64,000 bases of DNA from Castanea sativa (taxonomy: Eukaryota; Streptophyta; Magnoliopsida; Fagales; Fagaceae). The stretch's first letter is position 1, and each line of letters starts with the position of its first letter. Under the pieces are notes generated by a model, which worked only from the letters and a program-made list of their open reading frames with translations, was not told the DNA's origin and did no database searches. The position numbers and the translations under genes were made by a program. Positions 1 to 12,415 of this stretch are shown piece by piece. Location of the stretch: assembly GCF_040712315.1 (NCBI RefSeq), contig NC_134024.1, positions 4,549,158 to 4,613,157 on the forward strand, read 5' to 3'.

Positions 1-1137
1 GAAACTATGGAAAGTGATGGGTAGAATAGTGTGAATTGACAAAGAAGTGAGAGAACGGTGCATTTTTATATTTTTTTAGGTTTTCTCTTATTCAAATTAT
101 CAGATTATCATATATTAAACAATAAAGAAGTCAATGGGATGGACCTATTAATGTAATTTTGCACAATTCCCAAACCTAGCTGAGTCATTAAAACCTAGTT
201 GGGTCACATGGTTTGCTTAAAACCTGCCAAGTTTTACCGGTTTTGACCAAGTTTTGTGCACATCCAATCCAATTGATGATCTGGATCAATCCATGTACCG
301 AGTCACCAAGTTACTGGTCCGACCGGCTAGGTTTAATAACACCTACTTGCAATGCTAATACGCAAAATAATACGATAATGAGTACTAATTCAGATGTCAT
401 GAATTCAGATCATATTCCAACTACAATCTTCAAATGTAGTAATGCTAATGATAGAGACCGTGGAGAAAATGGGGTTTTGCCCCTTTCAGCAAAAATTTCC
501 AGCATTTTGCCCCCTTTCTCAAACTATATAGGGATATGCCACTGTTTTGAAACTCGACATTATAATAATTGAGTTATGCATAAAACTCGATGATCTTATA
601 GTCGAGTTTTTATGAGATTTTTGCCACACTTGCGAGCCAACGTGGCATTTTCATTTTTTTTAATCCGTACATAACTTGATTACTTTAAAACCGAGTTATA
701 CCATTACCCGATTATAAAATTATCAAGTTATACATAACCCGACTGTGGAATTATCCAGTTATAAAGCAAAATCGATATCACTAGAATTGAGATATGCTTA
801 TGTTATAGCTCCCATTCAGACTGACTTGCTTTCAGTCTGAACTGAAATCTACTGCTGCTCCACAGATCCACAACTGCTTTCAGACTAAACTGAAATTTGT
901 ATCACCTCAAGTAAAAAACTCATACCAGAATTTTATGGCGATGGTATTTTCATTTGATATTGTACTGATTTTTTTTTTTTTTTTGGTTGAATGAGTGGTA
1001 TGTGAGTACATTGGTGTGATTTTGGTTGTTTATTGTAGTAAATTTTAATCACAAGAAAATGAGAATCTTTAGCATAGCAAGAAGTAATCAACTATATACC
1101 TTATTTTTCTTAGATTGTTATAAGATGGTTAGTGAAA
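1..1137. other. Gene-free left edge
   Basis: I see no supportable gene here. The stretch holds a block near 455-560 reading like the border of a plant mobile element ('ttttgccccctttctc'), the AACTCGA palindrome cluster listed separately, and a T-run near 969-984. Short open frames are not backed by any recognisable domain. Confidence 0.5.
545..790. repeat. AACTCGA/TCGAGTT palindrome cluster
   Basis: About eight short inverted words of the type 'aactcga' and 'tcgagtt' or close variants lie within 245 bp, separated by 15-40 AT-rich bases. The same words organise the 152-bp tandem array at 16545-17190. From experience with plant genomes such clusters flank PMD or Mutator-like elements; that link is inference here. 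Confidence 0.5.
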
Positions 1138-1142
1138 TGAAG

Positions 1143-1999
1143 TGTTAGGTTCTAAGACCTTAAAGACTAATGTATTAGAACTTCAATGTGTATTGAGTTA
1201 GCAAATCATGAACAAAATATAGAGTCTAGGTTTAGACTTGCTCAAAGTTTGTTTTGTTGTAAAGTTGGAATTGAGTGATTGCAGAAATTATTGGTCAAAT
1301 TCTGCAAGGCTCAATCGATTGAAAATTAGATTCGATAGATTGAGATTCGTGCAGATTGTTTTTTTTTTGTTTTCTTTTTTGCAAAATTTCCAACTCAGCC
1401 CAAGCCCGTTTGACGTTTAGGGTTTTATATTTTATGTCTTATATAAAAGAAAAACTCTAGCTACATTTTAGAAGCTTTTGATATGCTGTGTGTATGAATT
1501 TCTTGTGAGATCTAGAGGTGTTTACTTTCATACACACTTAGGGTTATCAAGATCGTGATTGATGTCAAGAGCTTAGTGATTATTCCAATCGCTGCACAAA
1601 GAATATTCAAGAAGATCAAGATTCACAAGGAGAAGAACTTGTGGTTGCAGTGGATCAAAGAAAGAAGTAGTCCGTGGACTCGGAGTTGTCACGTGGTTGT
1701 GATAGTAAGTTTTCTACACGAGGTGGCAATAGGATGTTAGTGGTCTAAGTCTTATTGTATAAACTTCAATTCTTTCATAGTGGATCTGTTTTACCTTGAG
1801 GATAGCTAGGTCAAATCCTCCCCAGGTTTTTTACCGGTTTGGTTTTCCTAAGTTATCAGATCTTTGTATTCTTTATATTTTCCGCATTATATTTGTTTTA
1901 CACATATTGATTTAACCTAGTGTTAATTAAAGAATTTGTTAATCAACTTGGCTTAGTATTAGGTTAATCAAATTGTGTTAAGGGGACTAAATCTTTACA
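1143..1999 (+). mobile_element. Solo LTR, copia-type, with perfect 5-bp TSD
   Basis: The 857-bp segment starts TGTTAGGTTC and ends CTTTACA, so it has TG...CA ends. It is flanked by an exact duplication, tgaag at 1138-1142 and 2000-2004. It contains a TATA-like 'tatataaaag' near 1440 and late motifs such as 'ttttttaccggtttgg'. A reverse-complement relative lies at 44284-45142. No internal retrotransposon domain follows, so this is a solo LTR left by LTR-LTR recombination. Confidence 0.85.
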
Positions 2000-3369
2000 T
2001 GAAGGATAACACATATGATAAGTAGCATTTACGATCATGTTGATAACTCTAGAAGGCTTTTATTAACAAATCAGCAATGCAAAAGCAATAAAAGTGGTTA
2101 CTATAGACGAAATTGTATGCTGGTCTCCCTATATATTATTTGTTAATATTCGTCCATAGGTGGTGGGACTCACATATCATGCATTAATGCATTCCATAAT
2201 TTAGTTGAACGTACATAATCATTATTGTCAGACATTGACAACAACATTACATCTTACACAAAATATCTAGACTTTAACAACAACATCTAATCTTCGTAGG
2301 TAGGAATTTTTAAAAATCATCATTGCTTGAATCTGAGAAGTTTGAAATATCTTTATCATCATCTAAAGTAGTAATTTCATTAATAGATTTGATGACTCGC
2401 TCTTGTACCTTCCCTAATAGATGTTTCCTAGTCTTTTAGACTACATGAAAATTGTCTAGTCGTCATTGCATTTGATTGTTCTCCCATTCAAGACGAGCAA
2501 GTATGTTGGTAGGTTTTTCTCTAGGTAACTTAGTTAACCATACCTTAGGAACTCAGTTGACCGTACCTCCAACTCACACCTCTTCTCGTATAGCTCTGAC
2601 CATGGTTGTTCTATTGCGGAACTCTATTGTAGTGGTATCTTTACTCAGTTGTGCAAGTCTATCGACAATGATGTGTCTGACACTTCTTAAACTCTCTTAC
2701 GTGTATATTGGAATATTAACAAAATCTCTTTTCTTTCCAACCCATTTCCCTCCATAGTAGTCTGTGTATGTCTATAGTTGTTGCTCTACTGGAACTTGTG
2801 ATGATGCATTTGTTGAAGTAGATCTACACTTGTTTCGCACCGTATGTTTTGACCTTAAGGTGTTGCAACTCATAGCTTAGTCAGTCGAAGAAGTTAATGG
2901 GATAGAAATAATCCATTCAGTATTGTGGTGCATTTATAAGCTCATCTTATGGTCCAAATATCATAAAAAGATTTATATATAAGTATCAGGGTTTGTCATG
3001 TCAGTACAGGCTGTAAAAACGGTACATGATCGGAAGTACCCATGCTCTCATTGTTACAGTGTATTTCCACATGTGTACAGTAGTATAAGTTAATTATATT
3101 TGCATAGTTGTAGTGTACTTGACCAGATCCTCATCTCTAAGTCACATAGTGCCATGCATTATGCATCTTTGTACGATTACTCGTTTGTTTATGTTACGGG
3201 CCACATGATAGATCTAGCATATAAAACTACATCAATTTAAAAATGTCTTAGCCGTGTACCATGTTATGCAGCTATACATTATTTATTAACAGTTGATGCA
3301 TATTGTTAACTCGATCTTTTGATGTTATTGTAGTCAGCGTCAATGGGGTGACCTTTATCGCTATAGGCC

Positions 3370-3636
3370 ATGCAATGTGTTCATTGCAATGGGTCGTTGC
3401 TGGGTACTAGAAGAAGAATTCAGTTATCAATCACTCCCAACCTGCGAAATAGTGCACAAGTCCACAATATCATGAGGGCGGAGTGGGACTGGTTACTCAA
3501 TGAACAGGAGATGTTTTATGATGAGATGGTCGGTTATAAGCTGCCAGTGCCTTGGCGACTCGCATCGCAGATGCCAAGAGACACTATAGACAAACTTCGT
3601 AGAGAATTGTGCCACATAAATGAAGAAAAGTATTGA
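3370..3636 (+). pseudogene. Unrecognised coding relic, 88 codons
   Basis: The open frame ends with a TGA-free stretch rich in charged residues: AEWDWLLNEQEMFYDEM, then a proline-tryptophan segment (LPVPWRLASQMP) and an amphipathic end (RRELCHINEEKY). The composition looks protein-like and not random. I cannot assign a family. It resembles tails of plant transposon-associated proteins such as PMD proteins, but I see no diagnostic motif. No partner exon is visible. It may equally be a chance frame. Confidence 0.25.
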
Positions 3637-4182
3637 ATAAAGATACGTCTCAATCGATATCGGACCCAGGTGGAGATTCGAGAATCAGTGGAATGTGAGT
3701 TGTATGAGCATGCACGATACATGCAATCATTTCTTGCAACATACATTTATTAGTAGGATGTGGAGATGTCAGATGAAGAGTAATCATGTTGTGGTCCACT
3801 TGAACTTTAATGTATAACTATTATCCTTAATTATGTTTTAGATGTATGTGTGTCACTGTTGTTGTATTCGTACGGTGTAGGGAACAGTGTTTATGTTAAG
3901 GGGAAAATGTAAACCTTATCATCGTTTGCACAAATATGCACGTTTAATGCGTAATCTTGAATGACTACTTATAGCAAAGAGGTGAGGTAGGCAATTTATT
4001 AGATGCATAACACATAATAACTAAATTTTCCTACATAAGATGCTATCAATATGCATGACCTGCATATCAACCAACTAGCATTACCAACATTGATAACATA
4101 ATTATAGAGATAATACGCACCCCACATAGAACATAGCTAGGCAATGTAGTACATAGATATTCATTCTGATAGGTAGTCCTCG

Positions 4183-4236
4183 TAGCTGAGGACACTATTA
4201 CATTCTCGTAGCTGAGGACACTATTACGTTCTGCTG
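4183..4236. repeat. Tandem duplication of about 27 bp
   Basis: The phrase 'gtagctgaggacactatta' occurs twice in direct succession, with one base differing after each copy. Confidence 0.8.
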
Positions 4237-4544
4237 GGGTGAGCTGCCTGTTGGTTGAATTGGTCTGCTCTTCTACAAGCTGTAGTAGGTGATACCTGCA
4301 CCTACAAAGGAACATCAGGTTGTTCTCCTTTCAGATTTTGGCCACGGCCCGCCTACATTGCTTCATGTTTCCCCTTGTCATTGTCAGCGAGACTCGATCC
4401 ACCAAAAGGTGAATTTGATTGATATGTATCTAGATGCGATGCTTACACAACTATATATAGAAGGATTGCATGGGAAACTGTATGATGTGGTAGTGTCGGT
4501 CATGTGCAAGTTGTTCAGTTAATAGTAATTGGTACATGACTCAG

Positions 4545-5170
4545 CTTGATTGATTGATATGACTAGACTAGGTGCAACAGCTCATAATTGGTACAGGAGT
4601 AAGCTGAACTGCATAATAGTAATTGGTACATGTAGGTTGTTCACTTGATATGACTAGACTTGGTGCAGCAATTCCGAGCTAATGCAATGAAGTGCAGCAG
4701 GTAACAGTAGTATACACGTGAGACTGATAGTAGGGCTTGTGTTTGATCTGACTGGATAGCGCAAAACAATGATGGGATGTCGAACAATACATACATAATT
4801 GAGAAAATGACTCAACTCAACCGTAACGTTTATTGGTGTGTGTACTGTGTCTGATGTGGTTGACATGACTAATCTTGGTGCAATAGTAATAGGTCCATGT
4901 AGTGTAGTGTAGAAGCATGCGTAATGAATCATGTGAATGTGTTTCTATCTTAATGAGCATGGTGAAACTGTCAGAAGCTGTCGCATAGCAATGAAAAAGT
5001 TGGCCGTATTAGTCATTTGAACTGTATTCACGTGATTTAGTTTGATATGACTAGAATCAGGGCAATAGTAATGGGCTGATGAGGGTACTGTGAGAAAGTT
5101 TACGTACATATTCACATGTAGAGATTATTTACGTGAAGCAGTTTGATAGGACTAGACTTGGTGCAAAAGT
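4545..5170 (+). repeat. Irregular repeats around 'gatatgactagacttggtgc'
   Basis: The phrase 'gatatgactagacttggtgc' or a close variant recurs at about 4556, 4638, 4863, 5043 and 5147, each time followed by 'aatagtaat' or similar. Spacing is uneven (80-225 bp), so this is an eroded minisatellite or part of a repeat-rich element. Confidence 0.6.
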
Positions 5171-5307
5171 AGCTAGCGGATTAAGTCACTCTATTTTTAT
5201 TTTGGGACTGATACTATTTATGCCCTTTGAGGTTTGGTGGGAATTTAAAGTTATCATGTGAGTTACCCTATTGTAGTTATTATTACTGTTGTAGTTATTA
5301 TGACTAT

Positions 5308-5336
5308 TACTAGTCTAACCCGTGCAATGCATGGAC
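5308..5336 (-). mobile_element. Possible Helitron 3' terminus
   Basis: Read on the minus strand, a hairpin-like 'gcattgcacggg' segment is followed within a few bases by CTAG and then T. Plant Helitrons end in a short hairpin followed by CTRR and insert between A and T. The opposite end is not identified, so this is only a terminus-like signature. Confidence 0.35.
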
Positions 5337-5794
5337 CAATTAAACAACACGATGAAGAAATAATAGTGAATAGCATTATAAGACTTCTATAAGATTAACA
5401 TTCATATACTCCATTCCAGTAGCGCAAAAGCAAAAGAATCAATATTTCATAAATAAATAAAAGCCCTTAGACCTAATGCAAGACTGCATGAGGCCATGCC
5501 AAGTATCGCTCTATTTTTATTATAAAAAAAAATTACTGTTATGCAATGCATGACCTAAACATATTTTACTATTATCTCATTAATTGTGTAAACAAACTGC
5601 ATTGCAAGGGTTCATCAATAAATTTCTTAATGAAAATATGATGCATGAGGTACAATCCATATGGGCGCCAAATTTAGAATAATATAAATGCTAATTTACG
5701 AGGGAAAATAATATCCAATTTTAAAGCCATACATAAAAAAGGAGAGGTCAATCACTAGAGAATACATGACTGAAAAACAGTTGCCTGAACTTTG

Positions 5795-7223
5795 TGTTAG
5801 GATTAGTGCCCTTAAATCCTATTGTATGATGTTATGTATGATATTATATATGACATTATGTATGACTTAATATTGTGATTGATAAATTTTTTTTATTATA
5901 ATCTAAAATAATGGTAACATGAATATGAGATATTATCATATAGTCCATGAGATGCATAGTATGTAATTTATGTGAAAAATCACAGAAGATATAAATCACA
6001 AGTTCTTTGTAAACTCAGAATTATAGTTTGTAATCGAAATTGGGCATTTCATCTGTGAAGACTATAACATATAAACTAAGATGATTTGTCTTGATCATGG
6101 AAATGGAAATTTCTAGTTGGTATGTTGATATGTTTTAAGAGCTAAGACATATTGAACTAGACCGCTGTGAAATTTATTATTCTCCTAATGACTGTCAAAT
6201 GAATAATAAATCTCATGACTTCTATTTACATGAACTCTTAATCCTGAGAGGATAATAGATCTGATCATGAAATGTAGATTGCTTTGATATATTAGGAGTG
6301 AGATCTAAAGTAACAGTCAAAATCTCAGTATGTTGGGCAGTCACCTTTAGTGTTGATGGAACATATATTCTCAAGATGGAATTTCATAATCTCTTAATAG
6401 AGATATAAAATATTCCCTTGAGATAAGTTTAATGGGTTTGGTTATTTAGAGAGTTAGGCCTAACCACTTTGGTAAGAAGTTACTAAAGTATATATTTATA
6501 AAATTGGATTTCATAGATATATGTTGAATAACTTTAAAGGATTAAACCGGATACTCAAGGATAAGATATAGTAATTTACAAAATGGCAGTCTACATTCAT
6601 GACTTTGTATTACTACGAATATTTTATGAAGGGATTGCATATATAATAAAGTCTTGGGATATAATTTATAAATAAGGCCTAGAGTGCAACTATATTTATA
6701 TAGTGGTATTAAATATAGTTGTATTAAATATAGTTAATGGTAATTTTGGAATTGTCAAAAGTTGACAGAAAGCCCAAGGCCCATTGGAGCTAGTGTCTTA
6801 TTGGTCCCTTTTGGTCCCACTCCAAGAAACATACTAAAGCCCAATTGGAAATGCCCAAAATGCTAGCCCAATTAGATAATCAGTTATAAGGAGAGAAATA
6901 TACAGAATTTTAATATATGAAAAAAAAAAGACATCATTACGAAATGGTGTGTATGTGAGTGTTAGACACTCTCTCATTCTCCCTTGAACAAAAACTGATT
7001 GAGAGACCACACATCTTGGGCGTTAGTGGAATTGGAGTAAAGATTAAAAGTATTCCCAAGTACTTCTGATCTTTGTTTTGAAATTCACCACACCAAGGTA
7101 CACTTCCTTGTTCTTGAATTCTTAAACTTACATAGTGCATGTAATCAATTGCGAATGAAATAAACCCGTTAAATTTTCGCTACGTATGTTTTGTATGAGA
7201 TACAAACATGTCATTTTCTTACA
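5795..7223 (+). repeat. 5' LTR of the copia element
   Basis: It begins TGTTAGGATTAGTG and ends TTTTCTTACA. It aligns over its length with 12416-13737. It keeps about 100 bp (around 5880-5985) that the 3' LTR lacks, and a small local duplication of 'ttaaatatagtt' near 6710-6735. Confidence 0.88.
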
Positions 7224-8427
7224 ATTGGTATCAAGCCAAGTTTTCAATTTCCAATTTGTATAACATGTTTTGTGAGTTTTTGAATCAAGAATGATAGTTT
7301 CATGATGCTAGAAAGTTATTTAATTGATTTTATGCATGGTGATTGAAATTATGTTTTGATGAAAATTGAAATTGATGTTATGATGTTGTTTAAGTTTGAT
7401 ATTAACTATGTTAATTTGAAATTTAAGGCTTTAACATCAATGGAAATTAGTTTAGATATCAATCTCTGTCTATTATGCTCATATGATGGTTGTTTGTTCA
7501 CGAAAAAATGTTGAAAACGCTTCAAGAAAAATTCTGAAAATTCGAAGTTCACGAGTTTTGATCGATTGAAAATTGTTTTCGATCGATCGAGTGAATTGGT
7601 GGCCATTCTACTTGATTCGATTGATACCCGATTGCTAGTCGATCGATCAAATTTAATTTTTCGATCGATAGAGAAGTGATCGAGTACTGATTGAGCCAAG
7701 CAAACAGCTAGGTTTGAATTTTTTAATTTTTTCAATCGATTGAGGTGCACATTCAATTGATCGAAAGAAGGAAATTTTGAATTTTTCTAAGTGTTTTCAA
7801 GTTTTTTTAAAAAAAGTGCAAGGCCATGTGCGATTATATTACACATGATTTCCAAATAAAACCCTTTTTATTTTAAAACATCTAGTGGGAGAGAGATACA
7901 AGGGTTGGATCTCATGGCCTCCATTGTCGGTTTATAGTAGTGTGATTAAACACCTCGCCTTGGCGTATATGCCTTGCTCCCTTCAGAGAGTGTTTAATTA
8001 ACATGGTACTATAGATTAAACTTCTTAACGATGGATAATATGTGTTTTTTACATTAAGAACAACCACGCTACTGTGCAGTTACTTAATGACTCACATAGA
8101 ATTCAGTCAATGGTGTACACTAGACTAAGTTTAATGTTAACCTCCCTTCGGAGCTATGTCATTATTACTTAGAGGCTAAAGGAAAAACGGCATATTATTA
8201 GTGTTTGATAAGAGTTATCATGATAGCACTAAGAATGAGAATAGTTCTCAATCAATCATAGTGTTTATAATTTACTTGCTTTCAAGGAATTTTAAACATA
8301 GGATTGGGTTGTCGTTGCATATTTTATTTTATGGTTTTATTAAGGTTCTATATTATATGCTTATATGCTAAATTGATAATGTCCAATTTACTTATTATAT
8401 TCATGTTTATTATTTTCAAATTTGAAC
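7224..8427 (+). other. Copia 5' leader with primer-binding site
   Basis: A PBS-like 'tggtatcaagcc' at 7227-7238 resembles the initiator-tRNA-Met complement used by most copia elements (usual form TGGTATCAGAGC), with changes. The leader then runs 1.2 kb to gag, with a 'tcgatcga'-rich patch at 7555-7770. No gene is seen in it. Confidence 0.7.
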
Positions 8428-9294
8428 ATGGCATCATTTAGCCCACTTGTTACTATTCTTAATCAAAACAAACTGACTAGATCCAACTATGTTGACTGGA
8501 AAAGAAATTTAGACATTGTTCTTACAGCTGAAGAGCACAAATATGTGTTTACTCAACCATATCCTAGCTTTCCTTCATTAGATGCTCCTTCTGAGGAAAA
8601 ATAGCGATATGATCATTGGCAGAAATCTAATAAAATGGCCAAGTGCTATATCCTAACATCCATCTCAAATGTTCTACAACATCAAATGCAGGATGTAGAA
8701 CTAGTTTCGGACATTATGCTAAGTCTGAAAGAGATGTTTGGTGAGTAAGGTCGTTCAGCAAGGCAAGAAACCATGAGACAAATTTATAATACCAAAATGG
8801 CTAAAGGTAATTCAGTGAGAGAGCATTGTCTTACCATAATCTCTAATCTGAATACATTGAAAGTTTTAGGTGCCGACATTGATGGAGAATCCCAAGTGGA
8901 TATGATACTCCAGTCACTACTGGAATCATTTAAGAAATTTAGACTTAATTATAACATGAACAAAAAGATTTATTCTTTGTCTAAATTAATGAATGAGTTA
9001 GTAGCGGCAGAAGGCATCCTTGGTATTTCTAGTGTTGAAGCCAATGTGGGTGAAGCTTCTACTTCTCAACCTAAGTCGAAAGGCAAGGGTAAGAAGAAGA
9101 AGAAGACAAAGGACTTCACTAAGCAAGAAGGTAAACAAATTGCCTTAGGGGTTGCTGACAAAGGAAAGAAAACCAAAGGAAAATGTTTTCATTGTGGTGA
9201 GAAAGGACATTGGAAGATGAATTGTCCAAAGTTCAAAGCTGCCAAGAATAAAGGTATGAAAAGTTCCTTTCTTCTTGAAATATGTTTGGTATAA
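8428..9294 (+). pseudogene. Copia gag with CCHC zinc knuckle, broken
   Basis: Gag forms the particle and binds element RNA. The true ATG is 8428 (MASFSPLVTILNQNKL), typical of plant copia gag starts; the frame upstream begins only with TTG. A TAG at 8602-8604 and a TAA near 8746 interrupt it. The frame then continues from 8773 through a lysine-rich basic stretch to a CX2CX4HX4C knuckle (CFHCGEKGHWKMNC) near 9184-9225. A short tail ends at 9294. The order gag then protease and the knuckle make the call firm; function is lost. Confidence 0.85.
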
Positions 9295-9300
9295 AATCCC

Positions 9301-12300
9301 ATGGATTCCTGGTGTGTGGATTCAGGTTGTACTAATCATATCTACAATTCTTTGCAGAGGTTTCAGGAGACTAGAAATCTGAATGAAGAGGAATTGTTTC
9401 TTACTTTGGCTGATGGGAGCAGGATTCCGGTTGTAGCTATTGATGCTGTTAATTTATGCTTTGAGTCTAGAGTTTTAATATTGGAAGACTGTCTATATGT
9501 ACCTAATGTTCGTAGGAATTTAATTTCTACAACTTATTTAAGTAAACATGAATATTGTGTTATCCTAAAGGACAATGTTGTAATAAAGAATGATAAAATA
9601 TTTATCTGTTTTGGCAATGTCGTGGATGGTCTTTATATTTTAACTCTTGATAAACATGAATTACATAATTCTAAATTAGATAATGACTCTCATGTAATAT
9701 CATTAAAGAGAAAGTTTTCTTCTACAAGTGATGCATATCTTTGGCACTTGAGTTTGGGTCATATTAATTCAAATAGGATTCAAAGACTAATCAAAGATTG
9801 ACTTTTACAGCCCATGGACTTTGATGAATTTCTTGTTTGCGAATCTTGTTTGTAAGGTAAAATGACCAAACGACCTTTTAAGGCAAAAGGTAGAAGAACC
9901 CAAGAGTTGCTTGAATTAGTTCATACAGATGTATGTGGTCCTATATCAACCCAAGCAAAAGGAGATTATGAGTACTTCATCATTTTTACTAATGATTTTT
10001 CAAGATATGGTTATGTGTACCTAATGAGACAGAAGTTCGAAGCCTTTGAAAAGTTCAAAGAGTTTAAGGCTGAAGTTGAGAATCAATTGGGTAAACGCAT
10101 AAAAGTCATTCAATCTGATCGAGGTGACGAATACCTTCTTGGAGATTTCAAGGATTACCTAATTCAAAATGGGATAGTATCCCAATTAACTGCACCTGGA
10201 ACTCCTCAACAAAATGGTGTAGCAGAGAGTAGGAGTAAGACTCTTTTGGAAATGGTTAGGTCCATGATGAGTTACTCAACTTTACCAATTTCTTTTTGGG
10301 GGTATGCCTTAGATACAGCAATGCATCTTTTGAATTTAGTTCCATCAAAATATGTTCCCAAAACACCCATGGAATTGTAGAGTGGGCGTAAGCCTAGTAT
10401 GAGATATTTCCACATTTGAGGTTGTCCAACACATGTGCTAAAGGGGAAGCTTGGTAAGTTGGAACCAAAATCAGAAGTATGTTTGCTTGTGGGTTATCCA
10501 AAAGAAATTAGGGGTTATTTATTCTATAGTCGAAATGATAACAAAGTTTTTGTTAGTACAAATGCTAAATTTTTGGAAAATGACTATATGAATAAATTTA
10601 CTCCTAGAAGTAGAGTTGTATTGGCTGAAATGAATGAATCTGTAAATCAACAACCATTGGATAAAACTAGGGATGATATGGCTGTATTGGATATACTACA
10701 AGATACTACTCATGAGATGTCTAGTACATAGGTGCCTCGTCGTAGTGGGAGAATTGTTTGGCATCCTATAAGATTTATAGGTTTGGGAGAAACTTATGAA
10801 GCTATCTCAGAAGAGGTTGAATCGGATCCCAACATTTATGATGAAGCAATGAATGATATAAATGCACATTATTAGATCCAAGCTATGAAATCTAAATTAG
10901 ATTCTATGTATTCCAATCAAGTTTGGGATCTTGTAGAGGCGTCTAACGGCATTAAACTTGTTGGTTGCAAATGGGTTTACAAGAGAAAGAGAGGAATAGA
11001 TGGAAAGGTTGAAACCTTTAAAACAAGGCTAGTGGCGAAAGAGTATATACAAAAAGAAGGTATTGATTATGAAGAAACCTTTCACTAGTGGCAATGCTTA
11101 AATCTATCAGAATTCTCTCATTCATTGCTGCTCATTTTGATTATGAGATTTTGCAAATGGATGTCAAGACTACATTTCTTAATGGCAATCTTGAAGAGGA
11201 AATCTATATAATGCAACTGGAAGGTTTCGTAGCAAATAACCAAGAGCATATGGTATGCAAGTTGAAAAGGTCCATTTATGGACTTAAGCAAGCATCTAGG
11301 TCATGGAACATCAGATTTGATCAAGCAATCAAGTCATTTGGTTTTGAACAAAATCTTGATAAACTAGGTGTTTAAAAAAGACATCTAGATAAAGTAGTAA
11401 TGTTCCTAGTGCTTTATATTGATGACATTTTACTCATTGGAACTGATGTGGGGGTAATGTCATTAGTAAAGGTATAATAGTCTAGCCAATTTGATATGAA
11501 GGACTTGGGTGAGGCTAACTTTATTCTAAGGATCAAGCTTTGGTGAGATCGCAAGAATAAGATATTAGGCTTATCATAAGCTGGATATATAGATAAGATT
11601 CTAGAACGGTTTAGCATACAGAACTCCAAGAAATGATTATTTCCTTTCAGACATGGAGTTCCTCTGTCTGATGACCAAAGGCCTAAGACTCAAGAGAAAG
11701 GAAATATGATGAGACAAGTTCCTTCTACTTCTGTAGTAGGAAGTCTCATATATGCCATGCTTTGTACTAGACCAGATATTTGTTATTCAGTTGGCATGGT
11801 CAGCCAATATCAATCAAATCCAGGACCAAAATATTGGCAAGCTGTAAAGCATATTCTCAAGTATCTTAGGAGAACGAGAGATTATATACTTGTTTACCAG
11901 TGTGAGGATTTGATTCCCATTGATTATACAGATTTAGATTTTCAATCAGATCTAGATTTCAAAAAATCCACTTCAAGATGTGTTTTCATTTTGGGAGGTG
12001 GAGCCATAAGTTGGAAGAGTGTTAAGAAATCTTGTATTGCGGACTCCACCATAGAAGCTGCATATGCTGCTGCTTGTGAAGCGGCAAAAGAAGCTGTTTG
12101 GCTTAAAAAATTTCTTTTTGATCTTGGTGTTATGAGAATGGGGCAAGTTCTTATCATATTGTTTTGCGACAATAGTGGAGCAGTTGCATAATCCAAAGAT
12201 TCAAGAAATCACAAGAAAGGAAAAAACATTGAAAGGAAGGACCACATCATTCGAGACATTGTTGCCCATGGAGATGTAGTGGTAGCAAAGATTGAAAGTG

Positions 12301-12400
12301 CAAATAATCTAGCAGATCCCTTTACCAAAGTCTTACCTCAAAGGACTTTCAAGTCACATTTGGAGGGAATGGGAGTTAGATTAGTGCACAATAGTCTTTA
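9301..12400 (+). pseudogene. Copia pol: protease, integrase, RT, RNase H, broken
   Basis: Segments in order: protease motif DSGC followed by TNHI (9320s), where copia elements usually have DSGA; GAG-pre-integrase LWHLSLGHI (about 9740); integrase core 9915-10260 with the acidic triad in TDVCGP, SDRGDEY and GVAESRS; RT with KWVYKRKRG, LQMDVKTTFLNG and the catalytic YIDD at 11415-11426; RNase H with DSTIEAAYAAACEAAKEAVW and the tail ADPFTKVLP near 12315. Stops or shifts fall near 9799, 9853, 10378, 10729, 10873, 11085, 11373 and 12189. Copia order (integrase before RT) separates it from gypsy. Confidence 0.9.
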
Positions 12401-12415
12401 GGGCAGGTGAGAGAT

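Larger units (their letters stand above)
2005..5300. other. Gene-poor stretch with weak coding relics
   Basis: No complete gene is supportable. A minus-strand relic around 2310-2500 has an acidic, stop-terminated tail (LDDDKDISNFSDSSNDDF) with earlier in-frame stops. A plus-strand relic at 3370-3636 is listed separately. The rest is AT-rich with minor repeats. Confidence 0.45.

Noticed and set aside
7406..7756. 116-codon minus-strand frame
   Set aside because: It lies in the copia leader and reflects 'tcgatcga' low complexity; no domain.
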